Shown piece after piece: positions 1-8,926 of a stretch of DNA of 64,000 nt. Under the pieces are notes generated by a model. The model was not told the origin of the DNA, did no database searches, and saw only the letters and a list, made by a program, of their open reading frames with translations. The DNA is from Rivularia sp. PCC 7116. GTDB taxonomy: Bacteria; Cyanobacteriota; Cyanobacteriia; Cyanobacteriales; Nostocaceae. The translations under genes and the position numbers were made by a program. The DNA lies in assembly GCF_000316665.1 (NCBI RefSeq), contig NC_019678.1:2976001-3040000 (forward strand), written 5' to 3'. Numbering within the stretch: the first letter of the stretch is position 1; every line of letters starts with the position of its first letter.

Positions 1-536
1 TGATATTTCGGGTTTGCGGGTTCAAGGGTAATTCTTTCGGAACTTGTACGATAAAAGCGCTTTAATGTGGTACCGTGTCCATCTACCATTGCAGCAACAA
101 TAGTACCGTCTTTAAGCATATCTGGTTCCTGTACCGGGCGCAGAAATACCATGTCTCCATCGACTATGGAATCCTCAATCATGCTGTCACCAGTTACCCG
201 CAAAGCATAAGTTTGGAATGGTAACTTTATCTCTTTAAAATCTAAATGCTCGACAGCATCGGTAAAGGGTTCAATTAAACCACCAGCAGCTATGGTTCCC
301 AAAATAGGTACTCCGGGATCTTCCGGATGCAAAACTCTAATAGTCCTTGCTTTACCTTCGCTCCATTCAATATATCCTTTGTTACGTAAATGCTCCAAAC
401 GACTTTGAATAGGCGCTGGTGACTTCAAATTCATCGCTTGCATCATCTGACGAATTGAAGGCGAATGTTGACGCATTCGGATATATTCCGTCAGCCAATC
501 GTAAAGTTCTCTTTGTGCTTCTGTCAGTTTTTCCAT
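1..536 (-). CDS. lexA: LexA-family repressor (3' end outside window)
   Basis: SOS-type transcriptional repressor with a self-cleaving peptidase domain. The 178 visible residues start at an ATG at 534-536 and hold an N-terminal winged helix (about 1-70) and an S24 peptidase fold. The self-cleavage Ala84-Gly85 (in TIAAGGLIEP), the nucleophile Ser118 (VTGDSMIED) and the general base Lys159 (TTLKRFYR) are all present. This is unlike some cyanobacterial LexA proteins that have lost these residues, so damage-dependent cleavage is plausible. The C-terminal roughly 20 residues fall outside the window. argF lies next to it on the same strand, an arrangement I recall from Nostoc. In cyanobacteria LexA may control carbon or redox genes rather than a classical SOS regulon; the sequence does not decide this. 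Confidence 0.95.
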   Translation of the reverse strand, partial: MEKLTEAQRELYDWLTEYIRMRQHSPSIRQMMQAMNLKSPAPIQSRLEHLRNKGYIEWSEGKARTIRVLHPEDPGVPILGTIAAGGLIEPFTDAVEHLDFKEIKLPFQTYALRVTGDSMIEDSIVDGDMVFLRPVQEPDMLKDGTIVAAMVDGHGTTLKRFYRTSSERITLEPANPKY

Positions 537-719
537 AAATTTATAGAGAAGTAAAATACAAATGTCCCTAGAACATTAGTACTACAAAAAACCTCATAAC
601 TGCAAAGTTTTTTGGCTTTTATATTGCAATTGTTAAAATAAATTTTGAAACGGGGGTTAAAACCGGAGAGATTTTGGATTGTAACTAAGGGGAAATCCAA
701 AATCAGTGTTGAGTAAAAT

Positions 720-1646
720 TTAAACTTGTTCGGCTTCTAAAATACTGGCAAGTAAAGCCTTTTGTGCGTGGAGTCGATTTTCTGCTTGGTTCCAAACTCG
801 CGAATTTTCACCCTCAATAACACCATCTGTTATTTCTTCATCGCGATGCGCTGGTAAACAGTGCAGAACAATCGCATTCTGTTGAGCAAAACTCAACAAT
901 TCCTGATTAATTTGGTAAGGTTTGAAGATTGGCATTCTGTCGTCTGCTTCTTCTTCTTGCCCCATACTTGCCCATACATCAGTATAAAGTATATTAGCAT
1001 TCTTTGCAGCTATTTTTGGGTCTTTAGTAATAACAACTTCAGTTTTTCCATTTGAAATTGCTCGTGCTTGTTCTACGACATCTGCATTTGGTTCGTATCC
1101 GCTAGGAGTCGCAATTCTGACGTTTATTCCTACTAAAGCACACCCCAACATCAAGGAATTTGCAACATTATTGCCGTCACCGACATAAGTCAAAGTTAAA
1201 CCCTTTAAAGTTTGAAATTCTTCTTGAATAGTCATTAAATCCGCTAAAATTTGACAGGGATGCTCCAAATCTGTCAGCGCATTAATCACCGGTATTTGGG
1301 CATAATTTGCAAATGTTTGTAATTCTTGCTGTTCAAAGGTACGAATTGCCAATATATCAAGATATCTATCTAAAACTCTCGCTGTATCTTGAATTGGTTC
1401 GCCACGACTAACTTGAGTAACGTTAGGATTGAGGTCAATAACCTGTCCGCCTAATTGATACATTGCAACCGTAAAACTGACTCGGGTTCTTGTAGAAGCT
1501 TTAGAAAATAAAAGTCCTAATACTTTATTGCATCGTAATTTCAATTGCTTCGTTTTCAACTGAGTTGCCATTTGTAAAAGTTCTTCGACCTCTACCTGAC
1601 TCAAATCTGCTATGCTCAATAAATCTCGTTGGCTTAACGCTGTCAT
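720..1646 (-). CDS. argF: ornithine carbamoyltransferase
   Basis: Cytosolic enzyme of arginine biosynthesis: ornithine plus carbamoyl phosphate gives citrulline. The 308 residues match the family length. The carbamoyl-phosphate loop STRTR is at 51-55, HPCQ at 129-132, and the ornithine-site HCLPAHR begins at 262. The product starts at an ATG. It lies upstream of lexA on the same strand with a 183-bp spacer, so it is probably an independent unit. No ARG box was recognised. Confidence 0.97.
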   Translation of the reverse strand: MTALSQRDLLSIADLSQVEVEELLQMATQLKTKQLKLRCNKVLGLLFSKASTRTRVSFTVAMYQLGGQVIDLNPNVTQVSRGEPIQDTARVLDRYLDILAIRTFEQQELQTFANYAQIPVINALTDLEHPCQILADLMTIQEEFQTLKGLTLTYVGDGNNVANSLMLGCALVGINVRIATPSGYEPNADVVEQARAISNGKTEVVITKDPKIAAKNANILYTDVWASMGQEEEADDRMPIFKPYQINQELLSFAQQNAIVLHCLPAHRDEEITDGVIEGENSRVWNQAENRLHAQKALLASILEAEQV

Positions 1647-2007
1647 ATTGTTTTAATTACTTCTAAGGACAATTATTTACTTTACTGTATCTATTTAGAT
1701 ATGCATCAAAACAGAGTCTGAAAGCTTTCAGTTTCTTGTTTAAAATGCCCGAAATTTAAGATAACTTCTAAAGGTAGTAATGAAATTTTAATTTTTTTAA
1801 TATTTGCTATTCTATTTTGTTATTACAATAACTTTGCTTTTGCGCTTGGGTAAATCATTCTCTAGGCAGATAAAAATAATCGTTTATTAATTTATGTATT
1901 TTGACCAAATATTTTGAACGGCTTAGAAGCTTGTCGCCAATTAGAATTGAGATTGGCTCTTTACAATTTTTTGAAATCTGGTACAATAACAACTTAGTAT
2001 GACTTTT
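1647..2007. other. AT-rich intergenic region
   Basis: About 360 bases between argF, which reads leftward, and tRNA-Thr, which reads rightward. It should contain both promoters. No open frame with coding character and no clear repeat were seen. Confidence 0.6.
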
Positions 2008-2079
2008 GCCAGCATGGCTCAGTGGTAGAGCAACGCACTTGTAATGCGTAGGTCGTCGGTTCAAATCCGACTGCTGGCT
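2008..2079 (+). tRNA. trnT-UGU: tRNA-Thr (anticodon UGU)
   Basis: 72-nt cloverleaf read by eye. Acceptor GCCAGCA pairs with TGCTGGC; D-arm GCTC/GAGC; anticodon stem ACGCA/TGCGT around the loop CTTGTAA, giving anticodon TGT; T-arm GTCGG TTCAAAT CCGAC. The 3' CCA is not encoded. A T-rich stretch follows directly. Confidence 0.97.
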
Positions 2080-2234
2080 TTTTCGGTTTAATTTGAAATT
2101 TTTTGCTTTGCACTTATTTTATAGTGGCAAAATATTTTTAGTTAGCTTCAAAAACTCTTATATTAGTTATTGTCTATAACTTTTACCTTACAATTATCTT
2201 AGATTGCCGATACTGTTTGTTGACTCATATGGTT

Positions 2235-2615
2235 TTATCTAATAAGCCGTTTAAAAGTTAGACTTTTGCTACCAAAGTTTATCAGTAATCCCACTTCTAA
2301 TTTATAGACTTTTAAATAATTAAGAGCCTGGGCTAAGTGAGCATTATCAAGTTGGATGACAGCCTTTAGCTCCACAAGGATTTTATCTTCGACTACAAAA
2401 TCGGCTCTTCGGGTACCAATAGGTTCGGGAAGGTTTTTGTAGTAAATTTTTTGTTCGATTTCACGAGCGAATTTTAGCTTTGCTTGATGCAGTTCGTAAG
2501 CTAAAGCTCGCTGATATATTACTTCTTGGAAGCCGTTACCTAAAAATTTATGAACTTCAAACGATGCTCCGATTATTTTTTGAGTAATATCGGCATATTT
2601 TAATTTACTCATCAT
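2235..2615 (-). CDS. GxxExxY family protein
   Basis: 126-residue protein of the GxxExxY family (named for the motif seen here as GNGFQEVIY). Later in the protein RADFVVEDKILVELKAV looks like a PDDEXK-type nuclease core (D, then E-x-K). No function is established and the nuclease assignment is inference. Two Met codons occur at the start (2613-2615 and 2610-2612). Its upstream flank consists of repeated GGATTA-type sequence. Confidence 0.8.
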   Translation of the reverse strand: MMSKLKYADITQKIIGASFEVHKFLGNGFQEVIYQRALAYELHQAKLKFAREIEQKIYYKNLPEPIGTRRADFVVEDKILVELKAVIQLDNAHLAQALNYLKVYKLEVGLLINFGSKSLTFKRLIR

Positions 2616-2621
2616 GGAACA

Positions 2622-2810
2622 CGGATTAAACGGATTAACGGATTAATGGGATTACATGATTACATAGATGTTTGATTAGTGTCATCCTATAACGCGGAAC
2701 ACCGATTAAATGGATTATGTGATTACATAGACGTTTTGAAATCTACAGATGATTTATTTCTGTTTTCTAATCCGTACCATCCTATAATCCGTCTAATCCG
2801 CCTTCCTTCT
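2622..2810. repeat. GGATTA-rich direct repeats
   Basis: The spacer between the GxxExxY and cupin genes, extending into the cupin 3' end, has repeated GATTAA/GGATTA words. A direct repeat of about 30 bases occurs at 2641-2671 and 2703-2735 (both contain TGATTACATAGA and GTTT). The word CATCCTATAA occurs at about 2684 and 2769. Such tracts are common around GxxExxY genes in cyanobacteria; function unknown. Confidence 0.6.
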
Positions 2811-3144
2811 CCACTCGCAAACCAAAATAAGTTAGTACCAATTTATCAGTACCATTATTCACAACTTCATGAACTTCCCCCGCTTCCACCGCGACACAAC
2901 TACCAGGAAGTAAAGAATATTCCTTATCATCAACAATAATCAAACCCGAACCCGATTCCACAAAAAACACCTCACACATATCTTGATGCGCGTGGGCTGC
3001 CGCAGATTGCCCTGGAGCAAAACGTGCTTGAGAGAAATTAGTTAGGTGAGGTAAATCCCCAAATCGCAACATCACCTTTTTCTTAATTTCAGGATTATGA
3101 GAAACAGCTTCTTGCGGTAAATTGTTTAACGAAGTAAATTTCAT
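2782..3144 (-). CDS. cupin domain protein
   Basis: 120-residue single-domain cupin. The sequence RFAPGQSAAAHAHQDMCEVFFVESG holds cupin motif 1 (H-x-H ... E, metal ligands), and PGSCVAVEAGEVHEVVN is motif 2 with its His. Ligands suggest a small metal-dependent sugar or metabolite binding or isomerase role; the substrate cannot be read. It stands alone between two repeat-rich spacers. Its 3' end overlaps the repeat tract, so the last residues (KEGGLDGL) may be repeat-derived. Confidence 0.85.
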   Translation of the reverse strand: MKFTSLNNLPQEAVSHNPEIKKKVMLRFGDLPHLTNFSQARFAPGQSAAAHAHQDMCEVFFVESGSGLIIVDDKEYSLLPGSCVAVEAGEVHEVVNNGTDKLVLTYFGLRVEKEGGLDGL

Positions 3145-3149
3145 GAAAT

Positions 3150-3310
3150 TATTAATGAGTTAATGGGCATTGGGCATTGGTAATTGAGAATTGGGTAATT
3201 GGTAACTGGTAATGGGTAATTGGTAATTTCTAACTTGCTACTTGCTACTTGCTGCTCATAACTGCTCACTGTTAACTGTTAACTGTTTTCCCTATTCCCC
3301 TTCTACCCCC
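3150..3310. repeat. short degenerate tandem repeats (STRR-like)
   Basis: Runs of heptad-like words (GGGCATT, GGTAATT, CTTGCTA, CTGTTAA) followed by a pyrimidine-rich tract (CCCCTTCTACCCCCTCTC). The same composite occurs at 6745-6925, 30540-30620 and 61280-61400. It is a dispersed intergenic repeat of the type typical of filamentous cyanobacteria. Confidence 0.75.
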
Positions 3311-3316
3311 TCTCTC

Positions 3317-6190
3317 TCAATCTGGTCTTAAATCGTTCGATATTTCAATAATTCCCTTTGAACCATCAATCCGTACTCGCTGCCCATCTTGTAATAACCA
3401 AGTTGCATTATGTACATCCATTACTGCGGGAATCCCGTATTCTCGCGCAATAATTGCACCGTGAGAAAGTTTTCCACCGGCTTCGGCTATTAGTCCGCCA
3501 GCCCTTGCTAATAAAGCTACCCAGCCAGAATCTGTATAAGGAACTACTAGTATTGTCTGCTTATCGATATCTGGAACAGCCTGTAAATTCCGTAACACCT
3601 TGACTTTGCCTTCAACTTGACCGTGACTGGCAGGAATTCCAGTCAACATTCCGTCAGGAACCAGAGAAGGGCGAGAAAAGAAGATAGATAAAGGAGGTGC
3701 ATTACCGTAAACTAACAACGGTACGGGATTGAGTTGACCATCTTCTACAAGCTGGTTTCTGCGAATGTTTATTAATTCTCTTATGCGACTTAACAATTGA
3801 TAATCGGAATCCCTAATGATTCGCCGTATTTCCTCAATCTCTAAGAAAAATATATCTCCTGGCTCCCCAAGTAAGCCATTTTTCAGCCAGTTTCGTTCTA
3901 ACGCTATAAAACTCCACCTTAACTGCGCTAATAATCGAGAATAAACTTCTGTAACTCGTCCTTTTAAATCTACGCGACTTTGTACAACTCCTCCCCGCTT
4001 ACGTTTGTTTTGTGGGGGTTGATTTCCTTGCATCAACTGGATAAATAACAATTTTACGGCTTCGGGTTCTTCTCTCCAGGTAGGAACAGCAATATCTGTT
4101 CCGACATCACTCAAATAACCATAACGGTTAAGCAAGGTTTCAAAACTTTCGAGGATTTTTTGTCCTGGTGTGGAAACTGCTAAATCCTCAAACAGCGTTT
4201 CTGGATCGAATTCGGGTAGTATCAATTTTGCTGCTGCGGCTAATTCCCCGAGTTCTCGTAAAGCTGCTACTTCAGGAGCCGCACTGTTATCAATATCGCT
4301 ATCTTTCTTAGGCTTAAAAATTCCTTGTCTAATGGCAGCACTCAAGGGAGCCATAATGCTATAATAAGTAGCGCTATTGAGCAGTTCTAAAATGAATTCA
4401 ATTCTTTCTAATAGCTGAGTTTGGTCGAGTTCGAGTAATGCTTTTTGTGATAATTCAGATAGCCCCGGTTGAAACCGCTTGCGGAAATCTCGCTTAAAAT
4501 CTCTTTCTAAACTTATTTCTTTTGTAAGCAACCGCAGCAATCCCGGAGCATTTGACAAAGTAGAACTTAGAGGTGGTTTGCTCATTTTTGCACCTCTAGT
4601 CAAGAATTCCAAACTTTCGGGGGGTAAACCCATACGTAGGAAAATCTTTCCTAGAAGACTGGCGTTAAAATAAGCTCTAGAAAAGTGCAGCGTTGCGGTT
4701 TCGTTGAAATCCAAGCCTATAGCTCGTTCGCCCAATACTACTGCAAAAATTCCTCCCCAAGAGCCGCAAGTTAAGGGACGATTAATTGACCAAGTTAAGG
4801 GATGAATAATGCCCGGAATTACTTCAGCAGCAATTTTGCGCGTCCAAATTGGTAATAAAGTAGTGATAGGACGAACTTGTAATATCCACAAAGTTTGACC
4901 ATCATAGCTCCATTCAATATCTTGAGGAATACCGTGATAATGTTGTTCGATTTGACGGGCTAAATAAGCTACCTGTTTGATTAAAACAGCCGGTATTTGT
5001 CCTTCACCTTCGAGATGTACCGAAGATAAATTTTCTGTTTTCACCACAAAAGCCCGATATTGTTCCGGCGTGTATCTCCCAGAAACTACCTGAGCTGCAC
5101 TACCAGCAGTTGCTTCAATCACTACAGCATCGTTTTCTTGAGTAATTGGATCGCGACTAAAAGCAACTCCAGAAAATACGCCTTGGACTTGTTGTTGAAT
5201 CAACACTGCCATTGCAGTTTCTTTTAAATTGCGATCGCGACGATATTGAACTGCTGCTGGATGCTCGTAAGAGGCACGAACTGTACTAATAGCTTGTTGT
5301 AAACCTTCTTTTGTCGTCACGTTCAAAACAGTTTCGTACTGCCCTGCTGCGGAGGCTTCTTCTGTATCTTCTCCCAAAGCAGAAGAACGTACTGCCAAAG
5401 GAGATAAATCTGACGGCTGTAAAAAATCTATCAGCGCTTGTGGTTCATCCATAGGAGTCAATACCCAACCTTTAGGAACTGGATAACCAGCACGCTTCAT
5501 TTCTGAGGATCTAGCTGCTTTATTGCCTACGATTGCAGCATCTAATTCATTATCTAAGGAAAGTATTTTTTGGTCGCCGCGTAACAGTTGAAACATTGCT
5601 TGGGACTCTGGCTTCGATTCGGACGCTTTTAAATTTAAGTCATCTGGAATCTGTTGATAAATCCAGGCTAATAAACCAGCTAATACAACCGCCGCCAAAA
5701 TATGGGGTATATTGTCGAAATGCAGTACCGCTACAATCAGGGGAAATAAAATTAATACCCCATACTTTGCTAATTCCCTAGAACGCAATAGCAAAAAGCT
5801 GATACTACTTACTAAAAATACAAACGCCGCCGCCATTGGATCGTGTACCGCAAATCCCCAGACAACATTTGTAGTACCCGCGCCCTTCCCCATCCAAAAT
5901 CTACCTATTACCAAGGCGATTAAAGCAATCAATTCCCAATAGGAACCACTTTCAAAAAAAGCACGTGCGATTAAAACTGCAATGACTCCCTTAAGAGCTT
6001 CCGACAAAACAGCCAGAACACCTACCAAAGTTCCACCGTGGTAGAAAGCAGCACTTACTCCAATATTACCAGTTCCTATTTGAGCTAATCGTCGCTTAGC
6101 TAAAGCATTAGTAATCCAGGAAATTACTGGTAATCCACCTAAAAGGGGACAGAAAATAAAAATAAATAAAGCACCCCAGAGTTCAAGCAT
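3317..6190 (-). CDS. PlsY-like domain fused to PEP-synthase/RPH-like phosphotransferase
   Basis: 957-residue fusion. Residues 1 to about 200 are a multi-pass membrane domain resembling acyl-phosphate:glycerol-3-phosphate acyltransferase PlsY (GTGNIG at 39-44; SEALKGVIAVLIAR; a later GKGAGT). Residues of about 210-440 resemble the ATP-binding domain of PEP synthase (LAVRSSALGEDTEEASAAGQ). The C terminus is a swivelling phosphohistidine domain (GGKLSHGAIIAREYGIPAV, His910). The PEP/pyruvate TIM barrel of true PEP synthase is missing, so the layout is ATP-grasp, middle domain, His domain, as in rifampin phosphotransferase. A membrane-linked dikinase-type phosphotransfer is inferred; the acceptor is unknown. 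Canonical PlsY is about 200 residues and stands alone. Confidence 0.85.
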   Translation of the reverse strand: MLELWGALFIFIFCPLLGGLPVISWITNALAKRRLAQIGTGNIGVSAAFYHGGTLVGVLAVLSEALKGVIAVLIARAFFESGSYWELIALIALVIGRFWMGKGAGTTNVVWGFAVHDPMAAAFVFLVSSISFLLLRSRELAKYGVLILFPLIVAVLHFDNIPHILAAVVLAGLLAWIYQQIPDDLNLKASESKPESQAMFQLLRGDQKILSLDNELDAAIVGNKAARSSEMKRAGYPVPKGWVLTPMDEPQALIDFLQPSDLSPLAVRSSALGEDTEEASAAGQYETVLNVTTKEGLQQAISTVRASYEHPAAVQYRRDRNLKETAMAVLIQQQVQGVFSGVAFSRDPITQENDAVVIEATAGSAAQVVSGRYTPEQYRAFVVKTENLSSVHLEGEGQIPAVLIKQVAYLARQIEQHYHGIPQDIEWSYDGQTLWILQVRPITTLLPIWTRKIAAEVIPGIIHPLTWSINRPLTCGSWGGIFAVVLGERAIGLDFNETATLHFSRAYFNASLLGKIFLRMGLPPESLEFLTRGAKMSKPPLSSTLSNAPGLLRLLTKEISLERDFKRDFRKRFQPGLSELSQKALLELDQTQLLERIEFILELLNSATYYSIMAPLSAAIRQGIFKPKKDSDIDNSAAPEVAALRELGELAAAAKLILPEFDPETLFEDLAVSTPGQKILESFETLLNRYGYLSDVGTDIAVPTWREEPEAVKLLFIQLMQGNQPPQNKRKRGGVVQSRVDLKGRVTEVYSRLLAQLRWSFIALERNWLKNGLLGEPGDIFFLEIEEIRRIIRDSDYQLLSRIRELINIRRNQLVEDGQLNPVPLLVYGNAPPLSIFFSRPSLVPDGMLTGIPASHGQVEGKVKVLRNLQAVPDIDKQTILVVPYTDSGWVALLARAGGLIAEAGGKLSHGAIIAREYGIPAVMDVHNATWLLQDGQRVRIDGSKGIIEISNDLRPD

Positions 6191-6472
6191 ATGAATGATT
6201 TTTGATTTCTCTTTAATCTAAAATCCAAAGTAAAGACTTTAATGAGGTTAATAACAGAAAATAATAATGGTCTAAGGGGTGAAGTTAGTTAAATCATCGC
6301 CCCTTAGAATCCAACGTAACTCGTCTAATTAGCTGTCAGCAAAAACAAGAATTCATAATTGTGATAGTGTCCCGCTCAAGATTTCTTTACAAGTAGAAAC
6401 GTAAAGAAAAGTCTACAGGCTTAACACATTCGTAATACATTTCGCGCCCTAATTTCTGGAGTAGCTAGTTTT

Positions 6473-6613
6473 CTAGTTTACCGCGTAAGCGACCTGTAGT
6501 GCCCAAAATATAAGTAATGCAATGGAACCCAAAACCAGAACGGTAGAAATAGTTACAGCTTTAGGAGTATCCGCACCCTTAAACTTCATGATTCCACGAT
6601 TTAAATCGGACAT
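6473..6613 (-). CDS. 46-residue single-helix membrane protein
   Basis: Small gene starting with ATG at 6611-6613 behind a strong ribosome site (AGGGAGG, 6624-6630). The product begins MSDLNRGIMKFKGADTPK, then has one hydrophobic helix (about residues 19-44) and ends AYAVN. It has the size and shape of small thylakoid subunits, but I cannot name it. Codon use and the good ribosome site support translation. Confidence 0.7.
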   Translation of the reverse strand: MSDLNRGIMKFKGADTPKAVTISTVLVLGSIALLIFWALQVAYAVN

Positions 6614-6739
6614 AAAAAATAATCCTCCCTTATCAATTTTGACGAATTATCCGCCTTGATTTTAGTCCGTTACCTCCTATATAAGCAGATATAAGCAAAA
6701 CATTTCGATAACAATTTTCTTAAGAAAAGTAAACGAAGA

Positions 6740-6930
6740 ATGATAATGGGGAATTGGGCATTGGTAATTGGTAATTGGTAATTGGGCATTGGGCATTGGG
6801 CATTGGGCATTGCTAACTCGTAATTGGTAATTTCCAACTCGCTACTCGCTACTTAAAACGAGTAACTGCTCACTACTCACTGCTGACTGTTAACTGTTTC
6901 CCCTTCTCCCCCTCTCCCTCCCAATTACCC
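6740..6930. repeat. short degenerate tandem repeats (STRR-like)
   Basis: GGTAATT and GGGCATT words repeated head to tail, then CTCGCTACT and CTGCTCACT words and a pyrimidine-rich end. Same composite as at 3150-3310. It fills most of the gap between the small membrane protein and the SGNH gene. Confidence 0.75.
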
Positions 6931-6983
6931 GTCGTGTATATTGGTGTAATTTGTGCCATTACACGAAAAATAGGTATTCAACG

Positions 6984-7979
6984 GTGAGATTTCTTTTATT
7001 AATTATTGTTACGACAATTGTAGGATTACTTATAACTACAGAAATTGGATTGCGCTTGCTGTTTGGTTTTGGTAATCCTTTAACTTACATAGGTGAAGAA
7101 AAAATCGGTTATTTATTGGCTCCTTCTCAGCGTACCCGCCGCTTTGGTAATCGTATAGAAATTAACCAGTATTCAATGCGAGGTGTTGATATTCAACAAA
7201 CACCTTTATCTTCAAGCTTGAGAATACTGCTTTTAGGAGACTCTATAGCTAATGGTGGTTGGTGGACAGATCAAGAGAACACGATTTCTAATTTAATCAT
7301 GGGCTTGTTGAAATCGAATTTATCCGAAATATCTCAGGATATTTCGCAAGTAGAAGTACTAAATGCTTCAGCTAATTCGTGGGGACCGAGAAACGAATTA
7401 GCTTATTTACAAAGGTTTGGTAGCTTTGGCTCAGAAGCTATAGTGTTGCTAATTAATACCGATGATTTATTTTCAACTACACCGACTTCACTACAAGTCG
7501 GACGCGATCGCAATTACCCTTCGCAAAAACCACCCTTGGCATTAGTGGAAATATTCAACCGCTATCTTATAAAGCAAAAACCGATACCGGGACTTAAAGA
7601 GATACACAATGAAAGTGGCGATCGTGTTGCTTTAAACCTAGAAGCTATTGCTAAAATTCAAGAATTAGCTAGGGAAAACAATGCAGAGTTTTTATTAGCT
7701 ATGACTCCGTTGTTGCGAGAAATCGGCGAACCAGGACCCCGCGATTATGAGATAAAAGAACGTCAACGTTTAAAAGAATTTACTAGAGCTAGAGATATTA
7801 TCTATATCGATTTTTTACCTATATTTAATGCTTCCCAAAATCCAAAGGCTTTGTATCACGACCACATTCATTTTAATTTACAAGGAAATCAGTTAATCAG
7901 TAAGGTCATTGAACAAAAATTATTGGAATTGCTACAACAAAATAGACCAAATTATTCTAAATTAGGATTAGTTCAATAA
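6984..7979 (+). CDS. membrane-anchored SGNH/GDSL-like hydrolase
   Basis: About 331 residues. An N-terminal hydrophobic helix (FLLLIIVTTIVGLLI) anchors or exports the protein. LLLGDSIANGG carries the GDS nucleophile block, NASANSWGPRNEL resembles the Asn block, and YHDHIHFNLQGN near the end supplies the Asp/His pair (D-x-x-H). A role in O-acyl esterification or de-esterification of envelope polysaccharide is likely for such proteins, but the substrate is unknown. The frame opens at TTG 6951; GTG 6984 puts the start just before the helix, so it is preferred, with low certainty. Confidence 0.75.
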   Translation: MRFLLLIIVTTIVGLLITTEIGLRLLFGFGNPLTYIGEEKIGYLLAPSQRTRRFGNRIEINQYSMRGVDIQQTPLSSSLRILLLGDSIANGGWWTDQENTISNLIMGLLKSNLSEISQDISQVEVLNASANSWGPRNELAYLQRFGSFGSEAIVLLINTDDLFSTTPTSLQVGRDRNYPSQKPPLALVEIFNRYLIKQKPIPGLKEIHNESGDRVALNLEAIAKIQELARENNAEFLLAMTPLLREIGEPGPRDYEIKERQRLKEFTRARDIIYIDFLPIFNASQNPKALYHDHIHFNLQGNQLISKVIEQKLLELLQQNRPNYSKLGLVQ

Positions 7980-8335
7980 ATGTAAAGACGCGGTTTTATT
8001 TCTTTGCCTGTTAGCGTTCAGCTTTATCTAAATCTAATATTCAGGGTGTCCGTTAACATATTGGTGCATTATATCGCGTCTTTAAAGATAAAGTCTGAAC
8101 ATTCAAAATTATTAATCAGAATGACAAACTTTTGAGAATTTTTGCATCATTAGTTTAAGTAAATGCTTCATATTAAAAAAAATTTAGCAGAATAAGTTTA
8201 TTGAGTTTAACTTTAAATTCGAGAAAGTAAATAGGTTAAGTAAGTAAATAGGATTAGGTAAAATTTGTAATTTACCATGAATAAATGCATCTCGATTTAT
8301 AAACTGATTTATTGGTTAAACAAAGAGGTGAAAAT
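7980..8335. other. intergenic region with separated inverted GACGCG repeat
   Basis: About 350 AT-rich bases. AAAGACGCGG near 7983 and CGCGTCTTTA near 8074 form a widely spaced inverted repeat, related in sequence to the compact GAGACG palindromes elsewhere in the window; it may be such an element with an insert. The leader of the next gene follows. No gene was seen. Confidence 0.5.
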
Positions 8336-8884
8336 ATGGACGCTAATAAGCTTTTAAGCCAACATGGAGCAGGAGAAAAAGATTTTAGTGGAGCAATTCT
8401 CCATCAAGCAGATCTAAAAAACACTGATTTAAGTGGTATAAACTTATGTGCTGCCGATTTAAGTGGAGCAGATTTAAGTGGAGCTAGACTTCGAGGATGC
8501 AATTTAAGTCGAGCAAATTTAACTGATGCAGATTTGAGTGGAGCAGATTTAACTGGTGCGAATCTTAGCGAGATAAATCTAATTGGCGCAGAGCTAGTTA
8601 ATGCAAAGTTAGAAAGAGCTAATTTGCAAAAAGCCGACTTAAGAAGCGCTAACTTAGTAAATGCGAATATGCATCAAGCCAATCTCACAGAAGCAGAACT
8701 CAGCGGTGCTGACTTAACTAAAGCTAATCTCAACTACGCTAATTTATCCGATAGCAACATTAATGAAGCTGATACCTATAATGCGGATTTAAGTAAATCA
8801 AAAACCACAAATCAAGAGATTAACCAAACACAACATCCTACAGGTATACCTCATAGATGGGTAAGTTGGGCTGGCAGTCATTAA
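8336..8884 (+). CDS. pentapeptide-repeat protein
   Basis: 182 residues, almost entirely A(D/N)LSG-type pentapeptides, which fold as a right-handed quadrilateral beta helix. ATG 8336 is chosen because AGAGGTG lies just upstream; the in-frame TTG at 8312 has no ribosome site. There is no signal peptide, so it is cytosolic. The short C-terminal tail (PTGIPHRWVSWAGSH) is not repeat. Function unknown; the many cyanobacterial copies rarely have a known role. Confidence 0.9.
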   Translation: MDANKLLSQHGAGEKDFSGAILHQADLKNTDLSGINLCAADLSGADLSGARLRGCNLSRANLTDADLSGADLTGANLSEINLIGAELVNAKLERANLQKADLRSANLVNANMHQANLTEAELSGADLTKANLNYANLSDSNINEADTYNADLSKSKTTNQEINQTQHPTGIPHRWVSWAGSH

Positions 8885-8896
8885 GATTATTTTGTA

Positions 8897-8919
8897 GAGA
8901 CGTAGCAGTGCTACGTCTC
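8897..8919. terminator. GAGACG palindrome (possible bidirectional terminator)
   Basis: Perfect 11-bp inverted repeat GAGACGTAGCA/TGCTACGTCTC around a single G, between the converging pentapeptide and folE genes. It belongs to a dispersed family also found at 26325, 32519 and 48887. Confidence 0.65.
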
Positions 8920-8926
8920 GCTATTT

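Noticed and set aside
1855-2064. 69-residue minus-strand frame overlapping tRNA-Thr
   Set aside because: It runs through the tRNA and has no recognisable protein character.
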